Positions 10,676-21,190 are shown, counted from the stretch's first letter. The stretch: DNA of 64,000 nucleotides from Merluccius polli (GCA_030340625.1 JAOPHQ010002853.1:62001-126000); one strand, 5' to 3'. A program made the numbers and translations. Notes: generated by a model not told the origin, from the letters alone.

Positions 10676-12081
10676 CAGGCGCGGCACCAGGATTTCAATT
10701 TTGGATGGGCCAGAGTAATTTTGGATGGGCCACTTCTCAGGAAAAAATAACACTAACATACATATAGTTGGAAATTATTCCTGAATGACTCGTTCGTGTC
10801 TATATTGCCTTGAAGGCACACACCATTTCTGCTGAGACGAGCTTTGACAGCGCGGTGCGCCGCTCTCTCTCCCGTTAAAAGTTAATCTAGCTCACCCAGC
10901 GGACCTCTCTCTCTCTCCTCGTCTCTCGCTCTCGCTCTCACTGTCTCTCTTAGTCTCCTGTTACCGGTAATGTGTTTAACCAAATGCACGAAAAGCCAAA
11001 TCAAATCAGAAATGCGTAGCCCACTTCTTTTAAACTCACAGACATTTATTTCATAAAGTAATAAAATATCTGGACATTTTAAAATAAACAAGTCCTTACA
11101 ATAGCCTATGTCATTAAACAAGTAAGCCTAACATCAGTGGTTCCCGATTTCTTTCAATTATCTCACTTTGTCGGCCCTCTGTGTTGATGAGCTGATGGAT
11201 GATTGTGCCACGATCAGATTTGTTACATTCTCTGTAATTATTATATTTTTCCACAGCCATCTGATGAGCTCTGCTGCCTTCATGTTTAAAACAAGCTGTG
11301 TTCATGTGCTTCCAATCTTTATATCCACTTTGTCTGAATTTTTCTTCCCCGCCTCTCTCTCCAAAATGCTGACACATTTTACAAAACACCGCGTCCTTGA
11401 CGACACTGTATTCTAAAAATATGTACTTCTCTTACCAGTGTGAGGAGAAGCTCCTGGCCTTGTGCCCAAAAACTGTGATGGGGTACTGCTTTAGTTTCGT
11501 CTGTGTAGCCGGTTCATCTATTGCAGACAGGTCCGCTGGAGCCGATGAGCCACCGGAGCTTGACCGGCTGGCTGCTCCTTCTGGCCCGCCGACGGGACCC
11601 TCTTCCCGCGCTGAGCCCGCGCTAGCTTGCGGAGAGGGTGCAGGTGCTGACGCAGCCGCATCTGGTGGTGACTCGTCGGTTCTAAGCCTTTTGACAAATT
11701 TGAAAAGCGATGTCTGTCGAGCCATATATTTTATCTGTAGGCTAACATCAAGCGTTTCGCCGTCTTCTGCACGGACGTAGGAGGTCTTCTGCCTGGAGGC
11801 TAACTACAGTAAAATGCCAAACGTCAACTGTACACAGCGGACGTAAAATGGCCTGTTGTGATTGGTTCAGACATCACACACATGTTAGTAACCAAATAAA
11901 TATTATATTTACTTTTTATATATATAAAGGGTGACATTTTTAGTATTTATTCTGAATTTAGATGTTAATTTTAATAATTAAAAATAAAAGTTAAGAAAAA
12001 TGTTCACCCTGTCATTTTGGATGGGCCAGTTGTACAAGTGGGTGGGCCTAACGGGCCGTTGGGCCCGTAACGCCGCGCCTG
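10676..12081. mobile_element. hAT element with perfect 8-bp TSD and a transposase N-terminus
   Basis: The termini are caggcgcggc (10,676-10,685) and gccgcgcctg (12,072-12,081), with the target duplication cagtaaac at 10,668-10,675 and 12,082-12,089. The subterminal phrase tttggatgggcca appears near both ends. The minus strand carries the first part of a transposase (11,725-11,114). The catalytic part is deleted, so the copy is non-autonomous. Confidence 0.92.
11114..11725 (-). pseudogene. hAT transposase N-terminus with TTF-type zinc finger
   Basis: The frame opens MARQTSLFKFVKRLRTDE, which resembles a PIP-box-like start seen in some hAT proteins. A low-complexity Ala/Pro/Ser stretch follows, then YPITVFGHKARSFSSHW. 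An in-frame TAA at about 11,430-11,428 interrupts it. The frame then continues with DAVFCKMCQHF, GYKDWKHMNTACFKHEGS and AHQMAVEKYNNY. The C-x2-C and W-K-x-H-E-x-S-x-H layout is a TTF-type zinc finger as in ZMYM1-like hAT transposases. The catalytic RNase H-fold and dimerisation domain are absent, so this is a deletion derivative. Confidence 0.75.
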
Positions 12082-12132
12082 CAGTAAACTATTGATCTTT
12101 AACACATGGAAAATTGAGGGTGTGTACAGTAT

Positions 12133-12374
12133 TGTGGCGACCGGTGCGGGAGGAATGAGACAGGAGCCCAGGGTTACATGTTTACGCAACTCCCGTGCCC
12201 CATACACCACACGACCCCGGGAGTTGCCTTTATTTGTACACCCACACAGACAGAATCACGGCACACCTGACGAACACCACTAGCACTCACTCACGGTCCA
12301 ACCCCTACCCGAGATGCATCCCCCAGAACCCCTTGCGCAAGACCCTCATAGGGGGCATGGCCGTGATCGCCACA
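12133..12374. mobile_element. solo LTR with 4-bp TSD
   Basis: It begins tgtggcga and ends tcgccaca, the TG...CA inverted termini of an LTR. It is flanked by gtat at 12,129-12,132 and 12,375-12,378. Length is 242 bp and no internal retroelement sequence is present, so it probably arose by LTR-LTR recombination. Confidence 0.75.
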
Positions 12375-12378
12375 GTAT

Positions 12379-12935
12379 ATTAGGACCATGAACATGAAAG
12401 GAATCTTAATGAGAGTCCTTGTTTCTATGGGGACATGAAGTGATGCGTACCTACATACAGGAGAAATAAACTTATTTTACCAGAATGCACTGTGTAGACT
12501 TGCTGTGTATTGTGCAAAGACAACCACCTGTGCTTTCAGGAACAGCATTCATCTTTAAGAGGTAAGATGCAGCCAACATTACACTACATTATTATTTTGT
12601 GAAATACAAGAAATTTGATCAGAAATGGTTAAAATGACAGATAAAACAAGCTAACTACTAGGCTAAGCAAAAATGGAGGGAAAATCTCTATCAATTTTGG
12701 GACAGGGAGAATAGGCATGGTAACTACACTACACACCAGAGTGGAGGTAGAGTGAGTCCTAAATATCAGCAGGGTTAACCACACAGTCACTATTATTTCT
12801 TTAATAATAAGATTTCTGAAGAAAATTATGAATTATGTCCTTTTATCACACACTGTTATTTTAGTTCAATTAGTGCCTATGGCATGGGCATCTTGCACAT
12901 CTGACAAGGAACAACCAATTTTGAACACAGGTTTT
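12379..12935. other. no gene recognised
   Basis: AT-rich sequence with no coherent frame or repeat boundary that I can define. Confidence 0.4.
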
Positions 12936-12939
12936 GAGC

Positions 12940-13345
12940 AACATATACTGCCACCCAGATGACCCCTTTTTCAGGGGAAACTTTGAATATTTCAGGAAAA
13001 CAGTGACAAAATGAATTCTACACAATATGGCTCTATAGAAGAGTCCAGGTGCTGAAATGGCCTGTCTGCAGTCCAGACCTGTCCAATTGAATGTGTCATG
13101 GACTGAAAAACAGGATTAAGAAGACCCCAGACTGTTCAGCAGCTGAAATCCTATATTGGGCAAGAATGGATCATTATATTCTCAAAACTGGTCTCTGGTC
13201 TCCTCAGTTGCATCAAATTCTAAATGAACATACAGTATGCTCTTTGCATTGTGCATACCATCTCTATCAAGTATTGGATACAATAAAAAAAAACTCAAAG
13301 CCTGTATTGGATGTTAACATGTCACCTGTACAGTTGCACACACAT
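12940..13345 (+). pseudogene. Tc1/mariner-type transposase C-terminal remnant
   Basis: Nucleotide and broken protein similarity run in order: acccagatgacccctttttc, then a frame reading WPVCSPDLS, then RRPQTVQQLKSYI and QEW. The WP-x-x-SPDL(S/N)PIE and RRPxTVxQLK phrases are the third catalytic block and the tail of Tc1/mariner-like transposases. At least three frame changes are needed, so the copy is old. Termini not found. Confidence 0.65.
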
Positions 13346-13560
13346 TGATATATTTGGTTATACCAATAAACTTGCTGACAATGTGAATTATATGAACCTC
13401 ATGTTGAATCAAATGCATATACAGTTGTATTAAGATAACATCAGGGCTGAGATAATATACCTCAGATTTGTCAAAGTCAGCTCATTCAACACTAAGGGCC
13501 CTAATGATAAATTAGCCAATTAATTTGACTTAGTTATTAAATTATCACCATGGGCAAGAA

Positions 13561-14897
13561 CTTAAAGGAACTACAGTATATGTAGGATTGCGACCTCTCT
13601 GGCCAAAACTGTTATTGCAACCACGTTGTAAATACTGTACAGCGTGGTACTCCCTCCCCCTCCCCCCCCAGAGTAGCGGTTGCCAGATTCCCCGTTCCCG
13701 GATTACTCAACACAACACTGCGTCTACTAGAAGGAGCAACCATGATAAGTGTTTTACATACTGTTCTTTGCTTTTATTTAGGTAAAGAACATAGAATTGC
13801 CTCTGTGTATGAAGTGTGCTATACAAATACACTTGCCTTGCATAGATCCCTGATAATATTGACCAACTGCATCACTGTCACCGGGGCTTCATAGTAATGT
13901 GTCCGAATAGAGCAGCCCTCTCGGACACACACACATGCTGTTACCGCTGTTTTATTAGCATCCACACTTCCAGACCATCACCGGGGCTTCATAGTAATGT
14001 GTCCGAGGAGAGCAGCCCTCTCGGACACACACACATGCTGTTACCGCTGTTTTATTAGCATCCACACTCCCAGACCATCACCGGGGCTTCATAGTAATGT
14101 GTCCGAATAGAGCAGCCCTGTCGGACACACACGCCAGCTCTGACCGCTGTTTTATTATCATCCGCACTCCCACACCGTCACCGGGGCTTCATAGTAATGT
14201 GTCCGAATAGAGCAGCCCCCAACGGACACACACGCCAGCTCTGACCGCTGTTTTATTATCATCCACACTGCAGTCGGTGTGCAGTAAATGGCACCCTCAA
14301 TGGTGTGAAATCCTTACATACAGTCATTGAGCAAACGATACTGACTTCGTGAAAACGCCCATGAGGCAACGACGCAATGATTCGCTTCAAACATGTTTTT
14401 CTAGCAAAAACTGAATAATGGCGATAAGCCAAATATAATTCTAAAGATATACTGCAATAGTTCACTCCAGTGGAAACATGGACCATTTTCATTACCCAAC
14501 TAAAATATATTTGGTAGGCTAATAGTGCAATGTAAACATGTTCACGAATGCATTTAGTAACGTCAGACATTTCTGACCCGAAACATTTGTAGCTGCAGCC
14601 TTCCTTATACAGTAAATGGATGCAGCTCAGCCTATCTGGCAACCCGGATCACGATACAGTACTGACTTCGCGATTGGATGCTAGGCAGAAGGTGGCGCAA
14701 CAGACCAAAACACAAAATGAAAACAAAACAGTTTTCCTGGTACAGAAATATTGCGTTTGAAATTAAATATTCTGGCTGGACTACTATTATGTCTGACATA
14801 AATACTTGAAATTAACATGATTCCTCAATGTCTATTGACATATTAGGGTCATTTTATGATTACTTTGAGTACATTTCTTACATATAGCTCCTTTAAG
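13561..14897. mobile_element. non-autonomous DNA transposon with TIRs, carrying a 100-bp satellite
   Basis: The left end reads cttaaaggaactacagtata (13,561) and the right end is its inverted counterpart catatagctcctttaag (14,881-14,897). A second inverted pair lies further in: gttgccagattccccgttcc near 13,680 against cctatctggcaacccggat near 14,632. Between these is the four-copy array at 13,878-14,277. No transposase frame is visible. The target duplication could not be confirmed. Confidence 0.6.
13878..14277. repeat. four tandem units of exactly 100 bp
   Basis: The phrase tcaccggggcttcatagtaa starts at 13,878, 13,978, 14,078 and 14,178. Each unit continues with atgtgtccga, a variable agcagccc segment, ggacacacac and taccgctgttttatta or a close variant. 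It is the reverse complement of the unit repeated at 8,221-8,520. Confidence 0.9.
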
Positions 14898-15220
14898 CAC
14901 AAGCATTGAGTCAACTCAATGCTCCCACAGCATTGCTGGCTCTAGTTCAGGCGCAATAACTTTGCTTGACAGACTTTGCACTTTGCCCGCCATTTAAATA
15001 AGCGCCCCTAAAGGGTGTTATGATCTCAATCAAAGGCATCCAAACCAGGTTTAAGTGAACTTAACACTCAGATTTATTGAACTGAAATCACACGTTTAAC
15101 ACAAAACAATAGGCAAGCAGCATACAAATCTCCAAATTTGAATAACCTAAGCAATAAAAATACATATTCTGTGGAAAAACAGAGCAAAAAAAATAATTAC
15201 ATGGTTTTTTTTGTCAATAG
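14898..15220. other. upstream region of the MULE-USP gene; no exon identified
   Basis: It contains a small palindrome (gcattgag tcaa ctcaatgc, 14,903-14,922) and a good splice acceptor, tttttttgtcaatag, ending at 15,220. An upstream exon with the true start codon is therefore expected, but I could not recognise it. Confidence 0.4.
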
Positions 15221-18200
15221 GAAATTGTGGGTGGGCGGGATATTGCATTGCCCTCTCACAAAATTTGGACAGACCTCAGTGAACAACTCGGAGGTAGAAT
15301 TTCAGCAAAAGCCTTGTATACTTTTGTTAAAATGAATCGCCACAATATTTGGGAAAAATTAGGCTTTACCAATGAAGCCCATGAGGAAAGCCAAACCTCT
15401 GATGTCGATTTGGATTCAACAACAACAATTGGCTTTCAACTCACCATTCCTTTTCAGGAGTGGACAGAACAATTTGTTGAGGAAACAGTGTATAAGAGCA
15501 CAGAAGCACAATCCAATAATAGACATTACACTATTTTGAAGCGAGGCTCTTGGACTCATACCCTAAATCAGAAAATATGGAGTGCAATCAAATGTCCTTG
15601 CACACTCAGTTTCAAGAGAGCAAAGGTGCACCCATACAGTCCATCAAGGTGCCTTGTTATCACTGGACACTGTACTGAGTGTTCTGGAAAATTGTACATT
15701 CATGCAGAGAGCTTGCCTGCGGACAATGAACCAGTGGTTCTGCAATGTTCATTGGAGAATGTTAATAACAGCCTTCACAGTGGGAAATCAAAGCGCAATT
15801 TGTCCAGTGAAGAAAGGGCCAAAGTATCAGAGGAGCTCTGGAAGGGTAAACAACTTTCTCATGTGTGGCGAGCGACTAAAGCCAAGGAGATGATGGAAAT
15901 GGGAGATCCCGAGCCAAGCCATCTTCCCAGCCTATCTACACTGCGAAAGGCCAAACAGGAGAGAGGGGACAAGGAGTTGGGGCACAACGATCCTGTCCTT
16001 TCATTGCAGCTCATAAAATACAGTGCCTCTCACTGTGGAAGCATTTTTGACATTGGCCTTGACAAGTTCTTTTGTCACTACTGGACACCATCTCAGTTGC
16101 TGGTTTACAAGTCCCTTTCAAAGGCCCGTGGATCACGTGTGAGCTTTGATGCCACAGGTACAATAGTGAAAAGACTCAGCAGACCAACAGAAAGATCAGG
16201 ACACATCTTCCTATACCAAGGTGTTCTGTCTGGTGAGTCTGGGGTTCACATACCTGTTGTGCAGATGCTATCTGAGAGGCACAACATACCTGCCATAGCC
16301 AACTGGCTTAGCGAGTGGCACAGAGGAGGTGCTCCTGTCCCTAAAGAGGCTGTATGTGACTTCTCACTCGCTATCCTAGGGGCTCCTGTCAAAGCCTTCA
16401 CACCTCACCCAGACTTAAAAGCTTATATAAATGAGTGCTTTGGGGTACTATTGGGAAATCCCTCATCAACATTACCTCCCTGTTTCCTCCGTGTAGATGT
16501 TGCACACTGCATTAAAATGATAACTCAATGGGAATGCCTGAGGAAGAAGGGAAGTCGGGTGAAGGATTTCTATGTCAGAGCCTTGGCACAAGTGGTGCAG
16601 TGTGTGTCAATTGATGATGCAAGGCAGCTGATTCAGTCGATTACAGTGGTGGCCCTAAGTGAGTCGGAAGGAAACAATGAAAGTGGTGCACCGGTCATCT
16701 CAGAGGTCTGCAAAGGCAACCTCAAAAAAAGAATTGCAGATGGCAAATACAACCCTGCCCTAGCTGATGAAAGGCCAAAGATGGGCAAATCATGGAAACA
16801 TCCATGAACTCCCTGGAAGACTGCAACACGGAAGCACAATCTTGGGTTGCCAACATCTGTGGTGAGAGTAAAACACTTGCCTCACGTTGTGGTGACCGGG
16901 ATAATCTGCACTTCCTTCCAGAGCTTCTCCCTCATGTGATTAGGTTGTGCTCATACCTGCCATTGTGGACTGGTGTGATGGTGCCACATTTTGAAGGCAG
17001 TACCCTATCTGCTAGCTCTGCTCATGTGGAAGGGGAATTCAAAAATTTGAAATGTGGGCTGTTTAAACATGATAACTTGCCCATTCGCGTAGACCGTTTT
17101 GTAAGCAGACACCTAAATTATATTGAAGGGCAGATGAGACTTTCTTCTGCAGCTGTCTCAGCCAACAACATAAAATCAGAAAAAAATGAAACTGAAATAT
17201 CCTCTATTAACTGTGATGATGGCGAGACAGAAGACGACCCAAAAATTCACCAACCCGTGGAAAACTGGAGAGGCCTGGCTGTACCACCAAAGAAGAGAAA
17301 GTCATATCTAACTCCACAACCAGAGTGGCTTCATGTTGACATGGCTCCTAAAAAAAGCAAAACACAAATTGGCCTGCTACAAAATGGCAATTTATCAAAG
17401 CCTATAAAGGTAGGCAAGGCACTTGTAAGTCTTACCAATACATGTGCCTTTGACTCATTCTGTCAGTGTCTATGCAGTGCATTCTGTGACAGTGCAGATT
17501 TCAGAGATTTTATCCACTGCCACCAAGAAAACACCGAAATATTCCAACTGATTACTACCATTGTGTCAAAGGAAATGCAATATGATGCCTTCAGACAGAG
17601 GGCTGAACTCCTGCTGAATATTTTCAGCTCAAGCGAGCTAAGGTCAGGGGCAAGGCAAGTTAATGCAACATGTAACATTGCTTACGTCGTAACATCACTG
17701 ATGAGGCACACTCCTAGTCTGGTGACAGAGATCCAGTGCTCCAATCCACACTGTCGTCAAAGTTCAACACACCGCAGGGAAGTTCCTCTTATACCTGTTG
17801 AGGTAAGCATTTTAAAAAGAGAGGGCATTAAAGGGCTACAGGCTGCACTTCTGGAAGGAGTGCAGCTGCAACCTTCAATGTGTCTACGGCCTCTTGTAAC
17901 ACCAGAAACATCAGACAACTTGATAACAGAGGATCCTTCCACATTTCCGCAGTTGTGTACTGGATTGGTTAGCCACAGTTATACTACTGGAGCAGCACTG
18001 TTCATTGAACCTGCTGAAGAGACAAGCTACCCACTAGAAGAGTTTCCCATGAACATTACCTTCGCCAATGAGCAATTCATTCTGAGAGGAATTGTTGCCT
18101 TTATTCCAGGGCCATAGAGGAGCGCTATAGGACACTACGAGGCCTACTGCAGGAGGTCATTCTCTGTCTGGGAGCGATATGATGATCTCAGCAAAGGAGT

Positions 18201-18258
18201 TTCCACTGCTTCTGAGAAAAACAAAATAAAACCACATGTGTTTTATACAAAAGAGTAA
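15221..18258 (+). CDS. MULE/NOF-type transposase fused to a USP-like (C19) cysteine protease domain
   Basis: A reading frame of about 1,010 codons, interrupted once by a frameshift (about 16,795) and once by an in-frame TAG (18,115-18,117). It enters after an acceptor at 15,220 and ends with TAA at 18,256-18,258. Part one has an N-terminal segment (EIVGGRDIALPSHKIW, SAKALYTFVKMNR), a Cys-containing region (CPCTLSF, GHCTECSGKLY) and a transposase core. Likely catalytic residues are D in SFDATGTIV (16,148), D in VCDFSLAILGA (16,358) and E in SSAHVEGEFKNL (17,029), with a C-x5-H element in CFLRVDVAHCIKM. The order matches MULE/NOF-FB-type proteins. Part two has TNTCAFDSF with the Cys at 17,443, a zinc-ribbon-like C-x4-C, FILRGIVAFIPG, and GHYEAYCRR with WERYDDL (18,130-18,190). 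Those are the Cys and His/Asp boxes of ubiquitin-specific proteases. Transposon termini were not found. Confidence 0.75.
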
Positions 18259-18490
18259 ACAGAAACACACAGTGAGACTATATGATTTGTATTGTTCTGC
18301 ATCTCCTGTTTTTGTCACTGTGGCTATCATTCAGTTCTGCCAATTCTCAATCTGCTAATTCCTCACGGCTGGATTGTCTTGTTTGTAAATCTATTCATGT
18401 GTGATTCTTGGGAGTTTTATTTGTCACGTTAATGTGACTACATTAATCAGCTGTTGCTCTTGACTATGTGTTTGGATCAAATTATTACAC

Positions 18491-18802
18491 TGTGGAGGCG
18501 CGTGGTGCATCAGCCGCAAGGGGGAGCTGTGGAGGGGGCTCGGGAGAGCTGTGCCAGGTGAGAGTGATTGGCACACCTGTATTCCATTGAAGCTAATCAC
18601 TCTCTCCCTTTATAACGCAGTAGCGTGCTGGACCCGGGAGGACCGGACCCAGACACACGGGTGACCGACAGAGCCAGAGCTGGGCCCACGGCGCCGTTGG
18701 TGTGCATGACCGTATATATTATATGTTAATAAAACGTGTTCCAACCGTGAGCAGTGCGAGTTATTCCCCTACCCCGAACCCGTGGCATCATACAACGCCA
18801 CA
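18491..18802 (+). mobile_element. solo LTR with perfect 5-bp TSD
   Basis: It begins tgtggaggcg and ends caacgccaca, flanked by tacac at 18,486-18,490 and 18,803-18,807. It contains a TATA-like ctttataacg (about 18,609) and a polyadenylation-like ttaataaaacg (about 18,726), which sets the plus orientation. Length is 312 bp. It lies about 230 bases after the MULE-USP stop codon. Confidence 0.9.
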
Positions 18803-18829
18803 TACACCTTTACATCAACACATCCATTG

Positions 18830-19078
18830 ACTAGTTGCACAAAAGGCTCTCGGTGAGTTTGTTTGTTTCCTGTGGAGCCAGGTGTGTTTGAATCTGCCGC
18901 TATTCTGAATGCAATTAGTGTCTGCACGTCCTTCTTTATTGTAACATGCTGATCAATTGGTGCAACACCAAACCGGGTCTGTGTAGACACTAATTACATT
19001 CAGAACAGCAGCAGGTTCAAACACACCTGGCTCCACAGGAAACAAACAAGCTCACCGAGAGCCTTTCGTGCAACTAGT
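18830..19078. repeat. foldback element with 94-bp inverted arms
   Basis: The left arm (18,830-18,923, starting actagttgcac) and right arm (18,985-19,078, ending gtgcaactagt) are inverted copies with only about six mismatches by eye. The 61-base spacer contains gatcaattggtgcaac. Such a structure can form one long hairpin. No protein is encoded; frames here are shadows. Confidence 0.9.
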
Positions 19079-20030
19079 CCATTCAATGCTATTGTTACAT
19101 GTTCCATGAAACAAAATTTGTCATTAAAATGTATTTTCCTACACAAAGCCTTTTCACTTACTTACTTTCTTACTCCTCTTCGTCCCCTATGGGACATAAG
19201 GCTTCAATGAGCTCTCTCCATTGCATTCGGTCCTTGGCAGCATGTTGGGCCTCTCCTTTTCACACCTGATGTAAAACATTCAAAGCAAATTCAACAGAAA
19301 TATATTAACATATTGATATATTGAATAGGTAACACCATGTTACAGCCAAAAAGTTCCCCATAGAAATATGAATTGTTATGAAATCTTATTATGAAATACT
19401 GAGAGAAATAAGCATGGGAACAGGCTAATTGTGTTGTAGTTGTTGCACAGCAAATATGAAAAAAGGGGAAATGGAGGGTATATGAAGTGTTTGTTTTAGG
19501 CTACCATAGGCTACAATACCTGGAAAACAGTTGGCTTAGCTTAGCTAACTAAAAAATCAAAATCAATACAGCTTATGTTATGTATGTTACACACACTACA
19601 GAAAGACAACCACACTGATAATGTATATGTAGGTTGTAGGCTACAGTGTCTCTCATGCAGCTACTCTAAATTCTTTCAGTCAGATCAGTCACGTGCTGAT
19701 CATCTGATTGACAGCTGAATTTCCCGCCATTCACTCTAAGGTCGTATGGTCAGTATTATTCATAATAACTTTTAGTATAATTGTCTAAATTTCATGGTTA
19801 ATTTCATGTTTAATAATTCAATAAAGCCTATCTCTGGGATATTACTTACACCGCCTATGGTAGTGGTAACATCTATTAACTGACAGCTCAATTCTCAGTA
19901 GGCCTAGTTAGGCCTACACGTGCTTGTCGTATTTTAGGCTTATCGCCTCCAAATATAACAGGCTAGGCCTACGGGGTAGCGTAGACCTTGCTTAAACTCA
20001 TGAAGACAAGAAAAATTACGAATATTTGAC
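19079..20030. other. no gene recognised
   Basis: It contains a phrase (cgtcccctatgggacataag, about 19,180-19,200) that looks repeat-derived but that I cannot assign. The rest is AT-rich with several aggcctac motifs typical of this window. Confidence 0.35.
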
Positions 20031-20034
20031 TCAC

Positions 20035-20134
20035 CTTCAGGATGCTTCAGGATGAAGCCAGCCAACTGCTGGGCAAGGGCCGGGCGGAGATGCCAGTGAG
20101 TCTCCTGAGCTGTCGACCAAAATGGCAGGTCCAT
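20035..20134 (-). CDS. possible first coding exon, product unknown
   Basis: On the minus strand an ATG at 20,134-20,132 opens MDLPFWSTAQETHWHLRPAL and the frame ends in a good donor, gtgagtc, at 20,034. A CRE-type palindrome (tgacgtca, 20,164-20,171) lies 30 bases upstream. I do not recognise the peptide and see no downstream exon at lower coordinates that clearly continues it. It could be a host or transposon exon, or chance. Confidence 0.3.
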
Positions 20135-20254
20135 TCTAGTGATGGCAGCAGCAGCGGCTATGATGACGTCACGCACGCAAAACGTGTCAGAAGCCTTTGC
20201 AATGCAAACGTCTATGAGTGCAAATAGTAGGCGTGTAATAAAGCATGCTAACGT

Positions 20255-20800
20255 GAAAACCGAAGTAGCACAAATGTTTCTTTTAACAGCACAAATCAGC
20301 ACAAACGTAGCACAAACGATTGAGACCATTTTGGTGAGATTTGGACATTGATGGGGGGCTGGGTGACATCACGCGTGTAACAAATAAAGCCTGATAACTT
20401 AAAAACCAAAGTAGCACAAATGTTTCTTTTAACGGCACAAATCAGCACAAACATAGCACTAACGATTGAGACCATTTTGGTGAGATTTGGACATTGATGG
20501 GGGGGCTGGGTGATGTCACGCGTGTAACAAATAAAGCCTGATAACTTAAAAACCGAAGTAGCACAAATGTTTCTTTTGACGGCACAAATCAGCACAAACG
20601 TAGCACAAACGATTGAGACTATTTTGGGGAAATTTGGACAAGTATGGGGGGCTGAGTGACGTCACTGGCCAGAAAATGTAAAGTTTAATTACTTAAAACC
20701 CTTAACAGCACAAACGATAATTTTTACGGCACAAACCGGCACAAACGTAGCACAAACGAATAGCAGTGTTTTTCATAATTTTTGAATAACATGGGGGGCC
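20255..20800. repeat. tandem array with period about 146 bp, each unit with a CRE-like core
   Basis: The phrase gcacaaatgtttcttttaac starts at 20,268, 20,413 and 20,561 (variant), with a degenerate fourth unit from about 20,706. Units also share cacaaacgattgagaccatt and tgacatcacgcgtgtaa. CRE-like octamers lie at 20,164, 20,364, 20,511 and 20,657. Confidence 0.85.
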
Positions 20801-20819
20801 AGCTTCACGCAGGTGTTCA

Positions 20820-21190
20820 AAAGCTATAGTCGGAACCCTTTTCGGGCAGCGGCCATATTGGATTTGGCCGCGGCCATATTGGATTTGGCCGCCATCTTGG
20901 CCCCGAGGGTCACTGGCTCCGGCGCCCTAGCTAAATCATTTCAGTATGACCTGAGCTACATCTGTGCCGAATTTGGCGCTTTTAGATGAATTTGCGCGAA
21001 ATGACCTATTTAGGTGCTTAATTCCCCCCACTAAAATACAGTTACTCAAAGGTGATTTCTGCCTAAATATGACATGATCTCATTCATGAGCTTCATAATA
21101 TAAACACTAGAGCTCACAGGACACCTTGGAATTCTTTTAAAGGACCATTACAACACAAAATAGGCATTTTCACCTGCCAAAAATTGATTG
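20820..21190. repeat. dispersed repeat, B-inverted then A arrangement
   Basis: Segment B is inverted (tggccgccatcttggcc to tgcttaattcccccc, 20,865-21,030). Segment A follows in direct orientation (21,040-21,190; ctcattcatgagcttcataa, gcattttcacctgccaaaaa). Compare 6,962-7,290. A 22-base phrase around ggccatattggatttggcc is doubled at 20,850-20,890. Confidence 0.75.

Noticed and set aside
11397..11780. 127-codon plus-strand frame opposite the hAT transposase
   Set aside because: Shadow of the minus-strand Ala/Pro-rich coding region.
13871..14280. CRISPR-like array because of regular 100-bp spacing
   Set aside because: The whole unit repeats without unique spacers, in a vertebrate genome; it is a satellite.
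20296..20595. Cys-rich minus-strand frame in the 146-bp array
   Set aside because: The peptide simply repeats with the tandem unit; no start context or splice sites.
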